A stretch of DNA of 64,000 bases from Monosporascus cannonballus (Eukaryota; Ascomycota; Sordariomycetes; Xylariales). The position numbers were made by a program, and so were the translations under genes. The stretch is taken from the NCBI GenBank assembly GCA_004154925.1, contig QJNS01000056.1, positions 124,001-188,000 of the forward strand, in the 5' to 3' direction. The notes under the pieces were generated by a model. The model was not told the origin of the DNA and did not search any database. It worked only from the letters and a program-made list of their open reading frames with translations. Within the stretch, counting starts at the first letter, position 1; every line of letters starts with the position of its first letter. Shown one piece after another: positions 12,701 to 25,718 of the stretch.

Positions 12701-14628
12701 AAGGAGACGAGCTCCGAGTCTTTTGCGATCCTGGAAATCTCCGGACTCTGAAGATAGGTGTCGATACGCTTCACGGAAACCCAGGCATCGAGCAGATCGG
12801 TTGTCAACTCGGGAATGACCGACAATGTGACTTCGAGCGCTTTGAAAACACCAAGACTGACGAAGGCGACTGAAGGCTCGAGCCTGCCGTACAGAGCCGC
12901 ATAAACCGCTATCGATACGGCCGCAAGCATGATCGGGCTTGTAATCCAACACGCGATGAGCATGGTGTCGTTAAAGAAAGCGTCCCAGATGCACCTCAGC
13001 TCGCGCTCTCGCACGTCACCGATTTTCTTCTCCCACTGCGGCTCTAGCGCCGAGAACTTGATTTGGCGGATCCCCTGCAGAGCCTCCGAGACGATTTCCA
13101 TCTTCTGGTCGCGAACCTTCATTAGACGATCTTGGGCGTCCGAGTACCTCTTCGAAAAGTATATATTGACGGGCAGGAGGACGATCATGGTCGCGAAGCC
13201 GGCTAGCAGAGCCTTCCATCCCAGCAAATCTAGCAGGAAGGTAAGAGAGACAATAAGCTTGAACACACTCCCGGGGAAGTAGTTGTTAAAAGAGGCGAAA
13301 TCCGACACGCGCTTAGCGTCGACTCCTATCAGATTAACCGTGCTCTGTTTGCTCTTCTTGATCTTCTCGTCGTCGTCGTCTTCCTCCGTTTCCTCAGTCT
13401 CGGGCCGGTCAGAGTTGTCGCTTTCCCCTGCAGGCCCGCCGATAATTGGTTCGGTTGATCCGGGTGCCGTCTTCTTCTTGTTTGCCTCCTTGACGTCTTT
13501 GCGTCGCATCGATTTCTGAAAGATTAGAGATGAAAGTTGCGCCCGGATAGGGATGCAGAGGTGTGCCCACGACATCCAGAAGACCCATGACTCGACCCAG
13601 GATTGGGCAAGGATCGCCACTCCAACCCATATAACCCACATCCACGCGTTGAGACCGAGGGGCTGATGGTCCCGCCTTCGTTCTAAGAGCCTCAGCAGTT
13701 GCAGCACGCACCACTGAGGGGTGAAGTTTAAAAACGCGGTCAAAAGTGTACCGAACCACTGCAGCGCGAACTTCCACTTGTGAGCGGATATGATGGAGAG
13801 CCAAAGAGGACCAGTCAACTTCCGGCTCTCCCAGTCTTCAGTGGTCTCCTTCGCTCTTGTGAGGTGATCTGGCCGAGGGAGATCAACTAAATCGAGATTA
13901 TTCTTCTTCGCGGCGACTCGCAGGATATCAGCGGGCCAGCTCCAATTGTAGCGACTCCAGGCGGATCTCGTATACGCTCTATCGACCGATTTCCCATCAT
14001 GGAATACGTCTGGTCGCCGAGGGATAGAGACACTCGCAACAGCCAGGGAGATGACGACCGCTATTTCAGCCGCCCGGACTGCGAATGTCTCTGTATCATA
14101 TCTCACGTGCCCGGGCGGAAATTTGCTACTCTGTACGATACGAACTGCAACGAGGATTACGCTCGAGAGTGCAGAGTAGATACCCAGGTCGAAAGCATTA
14201 ACACAACTTTTGGTTGACACAATAGCAATAGACTGCAGAGTCAGGAGAACCTATATGCCATCGGTGAGCACCAAAATGCCTTAGGTTCAGGGGGTCTCCG
14301 TCCTTACCCAAACTCCAGCACAAATCCAATCTTCGACGAGGAAAGGATGGTCAGGGTCAGCTGCGCTCAGCGTCGCTAAGACGGCGAGTGTGACTGACAA
14401 TCCGAGCCCAATGAGGTTCAAGATCAGAACGGCGCCTCTGGGTACTTTGGTGGTGAATGCCCTGACTGCCTCAGGCGTACTCTTCCCGTCTTTGTCTTCA
14501 TAGACATCGCTCTGGACATGCCTTCGGCATACATGGGCGCACAAGCTGGCGATGGTAGGAATCGTCAACAACCCAATGGCCCCAAGGCCAACTGCTGAAG
14601 TTGCGAGGGTCACCGTCCAGTCCGACAT
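9796..14628 (-). CDS. ABCC (MRP-type) full ABC transporter
   Basis: Exons 14628-14308 and 14232-9796 joined over a 75-nt intron (GTAAGG...CTGCAG, phase 0) give 1585 residues. The short first exon adds the start of an N-terminal TMD0 (helices in LATSAVGLGAIGLLTI and LILNLIGLGLSVTLAVLA), the hallmark of long MRP-type ABCC exporters. Order: TMD0, TMD1, NBD1, TMD2, NBD2. NBD1: Walker A GKTGTGKS (about 654), signature LSGGQKWRITLARA (about 766), Walker B ILVLDDIFSAVD (about 786) with Asp at the catalytic Glu position, as usual for ABCC NBD1. NBD2: Walker A GRTGAGKSS (about 1321), Q-loop IPQDP, signature LSQGQRQ (about 1446), Walker B VMVLDEATSAVD (about 1467), H-loop VIAHRLSTIAD. An acidic then Lys/Asn-rich insert sits at about 1401-1436, between Q-loop and signature of NBD2. 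It is likely a plasma or vacuolar membrane exporter of conjugates or secondary metabolites; substrate unknown. The 3' half is notably GC-rich, creating long false antisense frames. Confidence 0.93.
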
Positions 14629-17600
14629 GGCGGGTAACAATCCTCGGTGTTACGCTCGGAGGATTTGCTATTCCAACTTCCTTGAATTTTGCAGCTCCTG
14701 TCACGAGCGAGCTCTCAGTGCAGAGACTCAGCGGCCACTTGAATGGGGACAGTGAAGGAAGGCCGGGAAGACAGCAAAGAAAACGAAATCAGTTTGGGAT
14801 CATGGTTTTACTAGGACTTGAGGCTCGGCTGAACCAATTCCCGCGGGTTGGATCCAACAAATAATTAGTTAATGCTTTGGCTGCTACTGGGTGGGGATTA
14901 TGGATTCTCAGGATCTACGAATATTCCAACTCCGATGGACCGGGATTTTTCTTCGTATCTACTAGAGATTTCCTCCTTGGGTAATCGAACATGAGTGTGG
15001 TTGGCTGGTTGGTAATGGTGACTCAATTATGTAGTGCCTACCAACCTGCTCTTGTGAGCTTGGAAGTACGAAGGGATCGGCGGATGGCTGCCGGCTGACT
15101 CATTCGCTGTGAGAAGAGCCAACGAGGATTGGCACGGAGTCCGGATTACAAGTCATAGCTTAGTCCGGATCAGGGCAGGGCCGTGTTCGTATGATGATCC
15201 GATTCGTCGGTACTTACTGCACTGATACAGAGAGCCTCCTGGGAAAGCGAGAACGAATGCCTGGCTCCCGCTGAAAACAACGACGCGGCGGAAAAAGAAA
15301 CGGTGTATCAAGGTCCATGTTGGCTTAGAAGGAATGCGACCAGCGGGCTCACTAGTGCTAGCCCTGTCAGTCACACTCGCTTGCAGCAGGGTGGCCGGGA
15401 AATGTGCAGTACCTAATAGTCAGGGGAATAGAGCCTAACCTCAGAATAGAAGGTGTGCTGGGTTAGCACAATAGTCGATAAAATCTTTGAGACGCATCAT
15501 GCACATCTCTCACGCATGAGAAGGACAAGGTCGACGTCCCTTATGAGCCCATCCAGTCCCAGGGCGGCCGGGCGATATCAACTATACCAGGTACATACCT
15601 GTCGCCTCGAATATTCGAGAAACTGGAACAGACCATGTCCGGAAGTTTGCAACGGCTTATAAGTGAGACATGGCGCCGCGCCGGCAGACGGTTTTGTCAC
15701 ACGGTCGCCGAAACCCATCTCCACCCGTCCATTCAGTTGTCCCCGGCCCCCACCGGAATAATATTAGGTACAATACTCCTCGGGACATCCGCGGCAGTGC
15801 GGGAGACGACTTGGGGCGAAACTTCGGTGCGCAGCGGGGGCATGTCGGTAGATTCTAGAGTGTTAGTTGGACGGGAAAACAAGCCTTGGATAGCCGCACT
15901 CTATCGATCACCCTACACGCGGAGGAAGCCATCGGGCTGAGCAGTCAATGGCACATGAGTCAATGCTATTGCAGAAGAGATCTCAAATATGCATCATATT
16001 ATTGCACTAATACACACCTCCAGGCGGCCGAGGAGGAGGCTTCCGCCCAGTTTTCTCCGTACAATACAATGCCACTGCAGGGGTAATGCACGCCTGCAGA
16101 TGGCTGGATGGCCAATTGTATTGCGTCTGAGCGGGCGATTGGTCGCTTCGGGGTAGGAGCATCTCATTTTGCTTGGCCCTGACCGATCGATGGAACACTC
16201 CAGTTTCAACAACTTTGCCATTCGACTTCTTCACGAAGTATGTGAGTGGGTGGAATTGATCACACCGCCATGAACACGATCGATTGGCCACTTACAGGGG
16301 TTCTATACCGCAATTCTGCGATTCTTATGCCCGAAAGCGGCAAAGAGGAGAGTGTCCATCCACCGTAAACAGCTGTGAAGGAGGTGGGGCAGCGGGCCCC
16401 GCGGGCGACACATCCGGGGATGACACACCCCGGGGGCGACCAACCTCTCCTCAAGCATAGGTGCAGTAGACCGGCGCGGCGTGGAGAAGGCAGACGGGCA
16501 ATCGTCCGTACGCATATAGACTAGTTACCTAGTCAAGACGGTGGTGGCTAGCTTATGAGTCAAAGAGTCACTGCTTAAGGAGGAAGATGGGTGTATCCAT
16601 TGGGAGGGCTGGAAGGTCAGCGATGGAAGGGACAATCTTCTTGCCCTGCAATCAAGGTGCACGAAATATACAAGCGACAAAGAGACATGAATGTTGCGGA
16701 ACCGGAGTAGCTGATATGGATTCACCCCCAAAAGTATAACATTAACAAGCCAACCTCAAACCGCCACTCAAGCATCAACCTCAGGCTTCTTGTCCAGGGA
16801 CGCGAAGGGGGCTGCGGGGACGCCAGCCTTATGTGTTTCCTCCTTACCTATTTTGTCTAAAGTGGGTAATGCGCCAAATCCAAGGGCTATGTCAGGACCT
16901 GCCCCAATGTCGTGCATATATGGGAACGTTGACCATATTATTAGGGTGGATTCCAGCCTGGAAAACGACCAACTGCAACGCTCTTGAAATGCTACTGTAG
17001 AATGTCAAGTCTGATGAGATGAGACCCAGGCTGGGGAAAATCCAGCTCATTAGCCTCATTGATGTTGGGCCACAACGCCACAACGCCACAAGGGGCCCCT
17101 GTCAGAGGACCTTGCTGCCAGTCTTAACGGAAACGGAGAACGTTGGTGCTGCCGATTTTATGGGAACCGTTTGATATGCTGGATTGGCTCCTCGTCAAAC
17201 GCGACTTCGTGGGGAGGGGGTATGTGTACTTAGTTAGGTGTTGTGCACCGTGCACCCGTGGCTGCATGGATAGAGTTTTGATTAAGGACTAATCCTTACT
17301 TAGACTGTATTTGTTCAACAACATTTCATGCGGGCTTGAGATGATGACCAGGGCTATGCAGCAACGCTATGAAGTACTGTCCGATCATTTTGGAAGTGCA
17401 AAGGAGACTCGCTCAGGATCAAGAAACTCATGACAGCTTCGTAGCCAATATATCCGACTGCATATGGGCCTCCTTTCCCCCTTTTCTTGGATTGTCACAT
17501 ACTCAACACATCTAGGCGCACTGCACCTCCCTAAGCATCACATAGATACGTACCTAGCCTATACCTGCCTAAGTAGGAGCTCTGCATGGGCTTTCCTTAT

Positions 17601-18278
17601 CGCATGTGGGATTTCGTTATCGTCCGTCCTTTTTGATGTGGTACCTATTACAACCTGGAAGCCTTAGCTGTGTTTGGAGCTCACTAGAAGCTTGAGTTTA
17701 GGGTAGCTCCCCTTCTAAGTTCAATAGCAATCCCCACCCTGCCGCGCCGTACCAGCAGCAGTGGCCGGTCGTTCCCCATCCCCATCCATTGCTTTGTCGC
17801 TACTGTGGTAAACGCTCTTGAACATATACCTGATAATCTAACGTTAAGCCTCCTGTCCTTCCGTACGTAATCCAATACAACTGTATAACACCCTCTGAAA
17901 CCTCCCGTCTTAATTCTTTCGTAAACTGTCTCTCTCCCCTCGACTAAACACAACGTTTTCTGCATAGCAAAGTCTTCCTTCTTCCTTCTCCTTTGCCCCC
18001 CCAATTGATTGACAACTCCGGCAATTGTCGCCATTTCCTATACCGACCGTTCCTAGCGCCTCAATGCCAACCTGAGGCCCTCGAACAGCTTATTGATCAT
18101 CGGCTGCCTCGTTCTACAACGTCATCCCCCCTACATAAAGTAATTGGAGCGTAACTTGCTCTCTACCTGTTGCCGCTCTCATCGATTTCGTCTGCTTTCC
18201 TCCAACAGCCAGACCTGACTGTTCAACCTTTATCGATACGAACCCACTAGGTCTTATGTCTCCCGCCAACCTCCCGAG
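14629..18278. other. long divergent intergenic region
   Basis: About 3.6 kb between the divergent ABCC transporter and cac2 genes. No convincing coding region, tRNA or transposon. The last 500-600 bases (about 17,700-18,278) are pyrimidine-rich and look like promoter and 5' UTR of cac2. Short frames (such as 15635-15940 and 17684-18034 on the minus strand) overlap this UTR or have no recognisable product. Confidence 0.5.
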
Positions 18279-20583
18279 ATGAAGGCGACCCCATTGATCC
18301 TCCATTGGCATGACCAAGATGCCCCGATCTATTCGGCTCACTTTGAACCCCATGGAAAGGGAAGATTAGCTACAGGTGGTGGTGACAACAACGTGCGCAT
18401 CTGGAAGGTTGAGGGAGAGGGTGAAGATCGCAAGGTCGATTACCTCTCCACTCTCACAAAGCACACCCAAGCCGTCAATGTTGTACGCTGGGCTCCCAAA
18501 GGTAAGGCTGAATGTTACAGAGCCGAATCTAGCCCGAGCTCCTGCCTCGCATGCATTGCTGACCCTGAGCTCCTGTAATGCCAGGTGAGACCCTCGCTTC
18601 AGCGGGAGACGACGGCAATGTCATCCTCTGGGTGCCCTCTGAAACACATCACTCGACCTTCGGCAACGAAGGACTCGAGGATAAGGAGACTTGGCGGACC
18701 AAGCACATGTTTCGACCGACTGGCTCCGAGATCTACGATCTAGCTTGGTCCCCCGACGCGAACTACTTCATCATTGGAAGCATGGACAACGTGGCTCGGA
18801 TATATAATGTCGCTACGAACTCCCTAATAAGGCAGATTGCTGAGCATAGCCATTATGTGCAAGGCGTAACTTGGGACCCTCTAAACGAGTATATCGCGAC
18901 GCAGTCGTCTGATCGATCGGTCCACATCTATTCTCTGAAGACGAAGGATGGGCAGTATACGTTGAATAATCACGACGAGAAGACGCCGAAAATCGCCAGC
19001 CATGCCAAGATGGACTTACCCCCGAGGCGTATATCGTCAAACAGCCCTGCCCCCACCGAGTTTGCTGGATATCGAGCCCAGCTCTCGGCAGCGGTTGATA
19101 CGCCGAGCGCCTCCATGGGATCACCAGTTCTGTCGGCACCGGGCACGCCCCAGTCCGTAGCTTTGCCCATGAACCCACCGAGCGTTGTCAGCCATAGCCG
19201 CCGGTCCTCCTTCTCTTCGAGGCGATCCGTCTCCCCAGCCCCGTCCCTTCCTTTACCCGCGGTCATGCCTATGGAGCCTTCTCCGAAGCCTAACCATAGC
19301 TTTAGCCAAGGAACGAAGAACGCAAATCTATACGCCAACGAGACCCTCACATCCTTCTTTAGACGCCTGACATTCACACCGGACGGCAGCCTGCTGCTCA
19401 CACCGGCCGGCCAATACCAGGTCCAACATCAGGTGGAGGGTCAGAGGCCGAGCTACGAGATCATCAACACTGTCTACATCTACTCGCGGGGCGGTATCAA
19501 CAAACCGCCTATCTGTCATCTACCGGGGCACAAGAAGCCCTCAGTGGCCATCAAGTGCTCCCCCGTCTTCTACACACTCAGACAGTCACCCCCCGTTACG
19601 AAACATATCACGATCGACACGTCGTCGGCTGAAGACCCAATGCCGGCGCTTCCGGAGCCCGTCTCCAAGCCCTCTTCGGCCGTCATGGATCCACCTCCGC
19701 CGCCAACGTCGGCAGCCCCCGACGCCGAAAAGCCGGCCACACCATCCGGGGTTTCGACGAACATGGAAACGAGTGCATCTACGCCGGGACCTAAACCAAC
19801 ATTTGCCCTCCCGTATCGCATGGTTTATGCAGTGGCTACGCAAGATTCCGTCCTCCTCTATGATACCCAACAAACCACCCCTCTATGCATCGTGAGCAAT
19901 CTACATCTCACGACTTTCACGGACCTGGCCTGGTAAGCGCTCTAGTATATTAGTTGGCCAGAAACAGCAGGACTTAACAATTTTATAGGTCGAGTGACGG
20001 TTTAACGCTGCTTATTTCGTCTTCGGATGGGTTCTGCTCAACGTTGTCATTTGTTCCTGGTGAGTTGGGCCAAGTCTATACGGGCGAGTTAGCGGCCGGG
20101 AAAGCCGCCTCTTCCGCCGGCGTCGGGTCTTCTTCGAACCATGCCACTCCCGTTCCCACTCCAACGACAGCCTTTGCGCCTCCTTCCCCGTTTCCTACGG
20201 GTCATCAACATCGGAATTCGGCAGGTTCATTTGCCGCACCATCCCCACCAGCGACAGGCTCCTTCACTAGCGCACGCCCTCCGTCGCCTACGCGATCGAA
20301 CTCGACGTCTTCGATTGCGACCCAGTCTTCGAGCGTTATAAATAACCCGCCCCTGATAGGTGGCAGCATACCGGGCATTGCAGCTGCCCAATCGACCAAG
20401 GTGACTGGGGTCCCCATCACAACACCTCCTGAAACGCCTGCCTGCAGCACCAGCACCAGTACCGCCTTGACTGCCGGCGTCAAGAGAGATGCGAGCGAGA
20501 GTGAGAAAGAAGAGCCGGCGGCGAATGGTCCATCGAAGAAAAGGCGAATAGCTCCTACTCTAGTCTCCGGGCCGAAGCCATGA
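18279..20583 (+). CDS. cac2: chromatin assembly factor 1 subunit B (Cac2/p60), WD40
   Basis: Three exons, 18279-18501, 18585-19932 and 19989-20583, give 721 residues. Introns are 18502-18584 (GTAAGG...GCCAG, phase 1) and 19933-19988 (GTAAGC...TTATAG, phase 2). WD40 units are visible at about 17-46 (HFEPHGKGRLATGGGDNNVRIW), 60-91 (HTQAVNVVRWAPKG then ETLASAGDDGNVILW), 124-150 (IYDLAWSPDANYFIIGSMDN), 161-190 (HYVQGVTWDPLNEYIATQSS), about 330-352 (SFFRRLTFTPDGSLLL) and 519-546 (DLAWSSDGLTLLISSSDGF). Long Ser/Pro-rich inserts sit at about 205-320 and 390-480, and a low-complexity tail follows the propeller. The extreme C-terminus reads KKRRIAPTLVSGPKP, matching the basic B-domain-like Asf1-binding motif known from fission yeast Cac2 and HIRA-type proteins. 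Role: the WD40 subunit of CAF-1, depositing H3-H4 during DNA replication in the nucleus. Identification rests on the order of repeats plus this tail. Confidence 0.94.
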
Positions 20584-21271
20584 TAGTCTGCGGCCTGCGA
20601 GTCGGTGGCGTGGTGGTGTTGGTGGAAGCCAACCTTGGTGTATCCATACGCCAGCAACATTGTGCGCATCTTGGCTATGTCCTAAGTAAGGTGTAGCACT
20701 GAACGGTGGGTTGGGTTGGTTCCACAGAGGACGGACGGTCTACTCGTCGCTATCGGGTGTGACAATGCCTGAGGGATTACTTTTCTCCATCCGGCATGTA
20801 GACCGGATTTCAGCGTTACGGAGGCGTTGGGCATCGGCACCAGGGGTTAGGAAACATCTGCGATATTACTATGAATTGATCCATGACTTACAATTTTGTT
20901 CGTTCTCCCTAAGGCATGAGCGATCTAATTTAGCCTCATGGTTGCATAATAACCATAACCCACACGTTTGGCCGCCACCCACTCCACGGCAAAAAGGTGC
21001 AGGTGCCCAGAAACCTAACTTACTCACCTCCTGAACAGCATATCAAATAACGGCATTAAATATCAAGCGTAAAATGAAATAAAATAATAGTAAAATGCGT
21101 CTCGGTGTCGTTTATAGAATTGGTAAAAAATAAAAGAAGGCGTTATAACTATGATTTACGTAACACAGATAGTTTAAATATACAATAGAGATGTAAAAAT
21201 CTCGGTAAATTTTTACAAGCTTTATAAAATCGCGTATTTTTTCTATTTTAATACCAACATTTTTTTTTACA
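20584..21271. other. cac2 3' flank and composition boundary
   Basis: Normal-composition DNA up to about 21,030, then an abrupt switch within about 50 bases to AT-rich DNA with few CpA/TpG dinucleotides. The frame at 20711-21034 has no recognisable product. The switch marks the edge of the RIP-affected transposon block that fills the rest of the window. Confidence 0.6.
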
Positions 21272-21601
21272 ATCTAACGAACTACGGCCTTCAAAAACGG
21301 TCGCAACAGAGATATCAAAAAAGAAGTGGAACCAGTTACGTAATAGCTCGACAAAATCGATAATAAAGCTATTAAATCTAGGTTTAATAACCACAAAATA
21401 TATTAATATAAAAATTCGTTCATTTTTATAATTTAAATAATATTAACTTATAATATAATTTTATAACTAAAGCTACTTTTAATAATACGAAACGTAATTC
21501 AGTAAATTTATTACTTAAACTTGTATAATATTTTCGTTAATATAAACTTATACTATTAAGTTGTATTAATTATTTAAATCTTTTAACCATTATACGTTAC
21601 A
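21272..21601 (+). repeat. degraded LTR of Gypsy relic E (left)
   Basis: Collinear with the LTR-like block at 34090-34467: shared landmarks include the ACTACGGCCTT / ATTACGGCCTT start region, ATAATTTAAATAATA in the middle and an end in CGTTACA versus CGTCACA. Both are in the orientation opposite to the LTRs of elements A, B and C, so this LTR belongs to a plus-strand element. Heavily mutated; ends are approximate. No clean target duplication is visible. Confidence 0.5.
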
Positions 21602-24600
21602 AATTGTTATTTAGTAATATCGTTAGATTTAAGCAATATTTTTTTAAATAAAATACTGATCAGTATTTAGCCTTTTATTATTATATTGCTTTAAGCTAAA
21701 ATTAAAAGAAATATAAAAACTAAGTTTAACAGTCTGTAAATTAGGTTATAATTACTTCAGTTCGCATTATTACTATAAAATACGAAGCTAAAAAACTTTA
21801 ATTTTATAATGAAACAAATTTTAAAAATTACTTAGATATAAAAATATTTCTATTTTTAGAATCTAAATAAGACTATAAATCAAATTCTTATTATAATAAC
21901 CTTTTTTATAAAATATAACTTTGATTAGTTCGAATTAATAATAAAAGGTTATTTAGAAAATATCGAAGCCGATTACGAAAAAGTTATTAAAATCTTTTTT
22001 TCCATTATATTGTTTTCAAAAAAAATTAACGACTAATTTGGAAAGTTTAAATAAAAAACAAGCTGCGATATATTAAAGTTTGTAGTTATAATTTTAAAAA
22101 TCATTTTAAAATATTTTGTTATATTTCAAATATTTGTAAATGAAATAAAACGGATTAATAACGAAATAAATAATTTAATTAATATGTTTTATAAAAAAGT
22201 AAAAAATAATTTTAAACCGTTATATTATAAAGTTATTAAAATTGAGAACAAATTATATAAAAGTCAAATAAAAAATAATATTATATCTTAAACTATAAAG
22301 ATTAAGTAGTTAACTAAAATAAAAAGCGAAATATACTTTTTATATTATATAAAATAATACTAGAGTATATGAAATGTAGTATTACTTCATAGTAGAACTA
22401 GAGCTATATTAAGTATTTTAATAGGATAAAATAGAATATAAAGTTTTAAAATAGTAAATTGCTAAGAAATCTCGATAAAATATTTAAATTAGCGTGCATA
22501 AAACATTATTTGATAAAAGAAAATAATACTTCGATTATTAATATAATCCGAGCCTAATATATTAATATATTATTTTAAAAAAAAATTCGAAGTAAAATAT
22601 AAGAAGATAAAATACTAATATTATAGAAATATAGATTGCTATTTTAAAAACACCTGCTTTTGGGGCCCAGCGTGAACTTATCACGGCTAAACTCCGGAAG
22701 ACGAAATTCGCCTTTAATATAATCTAAATAATCTAGATAATCTAGGCTAAATCATATAAATCATATAAATCTACGATATACTTATTAAAGAAAAAATAAA
22801 TATATAATAAATTGATTTTTATATAAATAATTGCCTATTTATTTTTTCGTTTATTAATTATCAATTGAAACCTTCAATCAAAAATACCATTTTTAATTAA
22901 AGAAAATATTCGCAAATCGTTTTAACGAACAAAATCTTTAAATTATTTTTCGTCTTCATACTATCTGTAAACTAAAACCTTTTTTTAGATATTACTTATA
23001 TTTCTAGGGAGATGTATAATTAGTTCGTTACATTTTAATAACGTTTTAATTAATAGCCAAGAAATAATTTACTGCCTAATTAAGATATAAGTATTCTTAA
23101 ACTAAATATAAACGATATTATAAAAAAATGTTTAGAAAATAAATAATATACTCTATTCTTCTTAATAATTAATAAAAGATCAATAACTAGACTTAACAAT
23201 TTGCGATCTATTAAGAAAGTTGTCTAATTAATTAACAATATAGCCCTACTTATAATTCGATTTCAAGAAAATCCTTTTTTTTCTAATTCTAATAATAACC
23301 TTTATCTACTAAAAAAACCATTCAAGTATAGAAATTCGAAGAAAGAAATATCTAGAAAAAGGCTAATTAAATAAAAAAAAGAGCTAATTGTTTTTAAAAA
23401 TTTAAAAATAAAGAATAAAAGCTAACGATTAACGAAAAATTATATATTATAATAGCCGCATTTAAGGCGTTAAAAAAGAAAGTCGTCAAATTTACTTAAT
23501 AATAAAAAAACTCTATTTAGCTGTTATTCGAAATAAATTAATTACGCGAAAATACTATCTTACTTCTTAGTTACTATAAAATACTAAATATCAAAAATTA
23601 TAAATCAATTCCTTCAAAGCTTTATAACGAATCCATCGATATAAAAGAATTTGTAGTTTAGACTAAATTTTATTTCAATTTTATAAAAGATTTTTAACTA
23701 AAATTTATTAGAAAATAATAGCTATTTTTTTTAATTATTTGCTGGAAAAGCTTTTTTATAATTCGAACTATTATAAAACAATTACTTATAAAGTTATTTC
23801 GACGAATGTTTGGATATAATTAATTATATTTTCAAAGAATATAAATATTTTTTTTAAAAAAATACGAGCTTTATTTAAAGATGTAAATAGGGAATAATAT
23901 ATAATTAAATAATTTTGTCTTTTTTTGTGAAACTAAATCAGCAGCGGAATATATAACTAAATTTAATCGTTTAATAGCTATTATTAACCTGGTAGAAAAC
24001 GCATTATCTTATTTTTATTGCGATATTTTAAAACCTTAAACTAAAAACAAACTATATATAAAATCTAAAACTAAATTCTTTATAAAATACATCGATAAAG
24101 TTATTAACGCCGACCGACGCACTTTTAATCGTTATCTGAAAAAAAAAGGAACCGGCAAACGAGATAATAATATAAACTTCAATAATCGAACCAAAAAAAG
24201 ATAAGGACAAACCTTAAACGAAAACGAATATCGCTTTAAAAAAGTCTAAGAAAAATAAATCCAAAATAGAATATTTTACTTATAGTAAAAAGAAAATGTT
24301 TTAAAAACGAATATCATTCTCTAACAAAAACCTCAAAAAAAGAAATTTCTTAACTTTAAAAAAGCCAAAGAGCTATATAAAAAATAAATAATAAAGAAAA
24401 AAAGAACAAAATCAGTTCGACCTTCTTCTAGCTAGAATTCACTATTATTACGATTATACAAATTTAAAACGACATTCTAGAATACAAAAATTAGACTATA
24501 TGCCAAAACACTAACATTAAAGCTTATCAATACTATCTAGAATAAACGACTTCCAAAAAACTATAAGGCTAAGATATCTTTATTATCTTAATATATAAAA

Positions 24601-25718
24601 ATATAAGATATATAATAAAAACGATTACTATAGACTAGATGTTAATAATTATAAATAATTATTCTTTAAACTTTATAAGTTATTTAAATATATTATATAT
24701 TTAAAAAAATCTTTAATATATCTTTAAAATTTGTTTTATTTTTAATATATTATAATTTTAATCATTTTATTTATTTTAAAGCTAAAAATATAATAACTTT
24801 TAATCCGGATAAAACTATAAAATACTTATAAAACTAAACGATAAATGCGAATTTACAAAACTTTTCAAATAACCAAAATACCTTAAATTTTATTATTTGT
24901 ATTTCAAATTAAAACAAAATCAAAAAACTATATCGTAGAAATACTTATATTACTCTCTAATACTTTATATATAATACGAACTTATAAAGATGAAACAAAG
25001 TTTTCGAAAATTCAAACTTTTAACTTTATAACCCGAAAAATACAAAATTAAAAATCGTAGTAGAGGTAAATTATTACGTTAAAATATCAGTTAAGTAAAG
25101 AAAGAATTAATATAAATATATAAATAACTATTATATCATTATATTATTAAAAAGGCTCGAAAATAAAAACATTTTTTGTAAATAAATTACGCCAGTTAAA
25201 AAACGCTAAAAGCTTTTTAAAACTACGGTATCAAAAAGTCTACTAATACAAAACCTTATATAAAATAAAAAGAAATACGACGCAATTAAATTAAAATCTC
25301 TCTTTAGTATAAAAACAAAGCGATAAGACCGTAATCGATTTTAATGTAAAAAGTTATTTCATTTTGTAATAATAATAAAAACAAATAAGATTCCTTAAAC
25401 ATATAAATTAAAACTATACAAATTACTTACGGTAAAAAAAACCTGTTTAAATACAAAAGTAAATAGATATTCCAAAAAGCTAACATTATTTTTCCTTTAA
25501 ATTTAAGGATAATAAAAACAACTTATATTAAATATAACGAAATTTTTAAAATACGATATTATTCTAGAAATATCTTTCTTTTGTTCTAGTAATCTACGGA
25601 TTAACTAAAAAAATCAAATATTTTCTTGGAATAATAAAATAATATCTAAAAGTCTTTTTACGAAATTTAGTATATAAATAAGGAAATATAAATCTCAAAT
25701 CAAACCGCTATAATATCT
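21602..25718 (+). pseudogene. Gypsy relic E: gag and protease region, RIP-degraded
   Basis: Plus-strand Ty3/Gypsy coding remains with many stops. Gag capsid-like residues are readable at 23,940-24,000 (AAEYITKFNRLIAIINLVE) and about 24,095-24,150 (INADRRTFNRYLKKKG), a typical fungal retrotransposon Gag pattern. Near 25,550-25,640 the protease-to-RT linker is readable (DIILEISFFCSSNLRIN then KNQIFSWN). The reading is cut exactly at 25718 by insertion of element A and should resume after 32755. Around 22,650-22,690 a short GC-richer block (about 45 bases) stands out and is unexplained. From 21,602 to about 23,400 I see only AT-rich DNA without readable protein. Confidence 0.65.

Noticed and set aside
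17684..18034. 116-codon minus-strand frame upstream of cac2
   Set aside because: Sits in the pyrimidine-rich 5' UTR/promoter of cac2; composition explains it.
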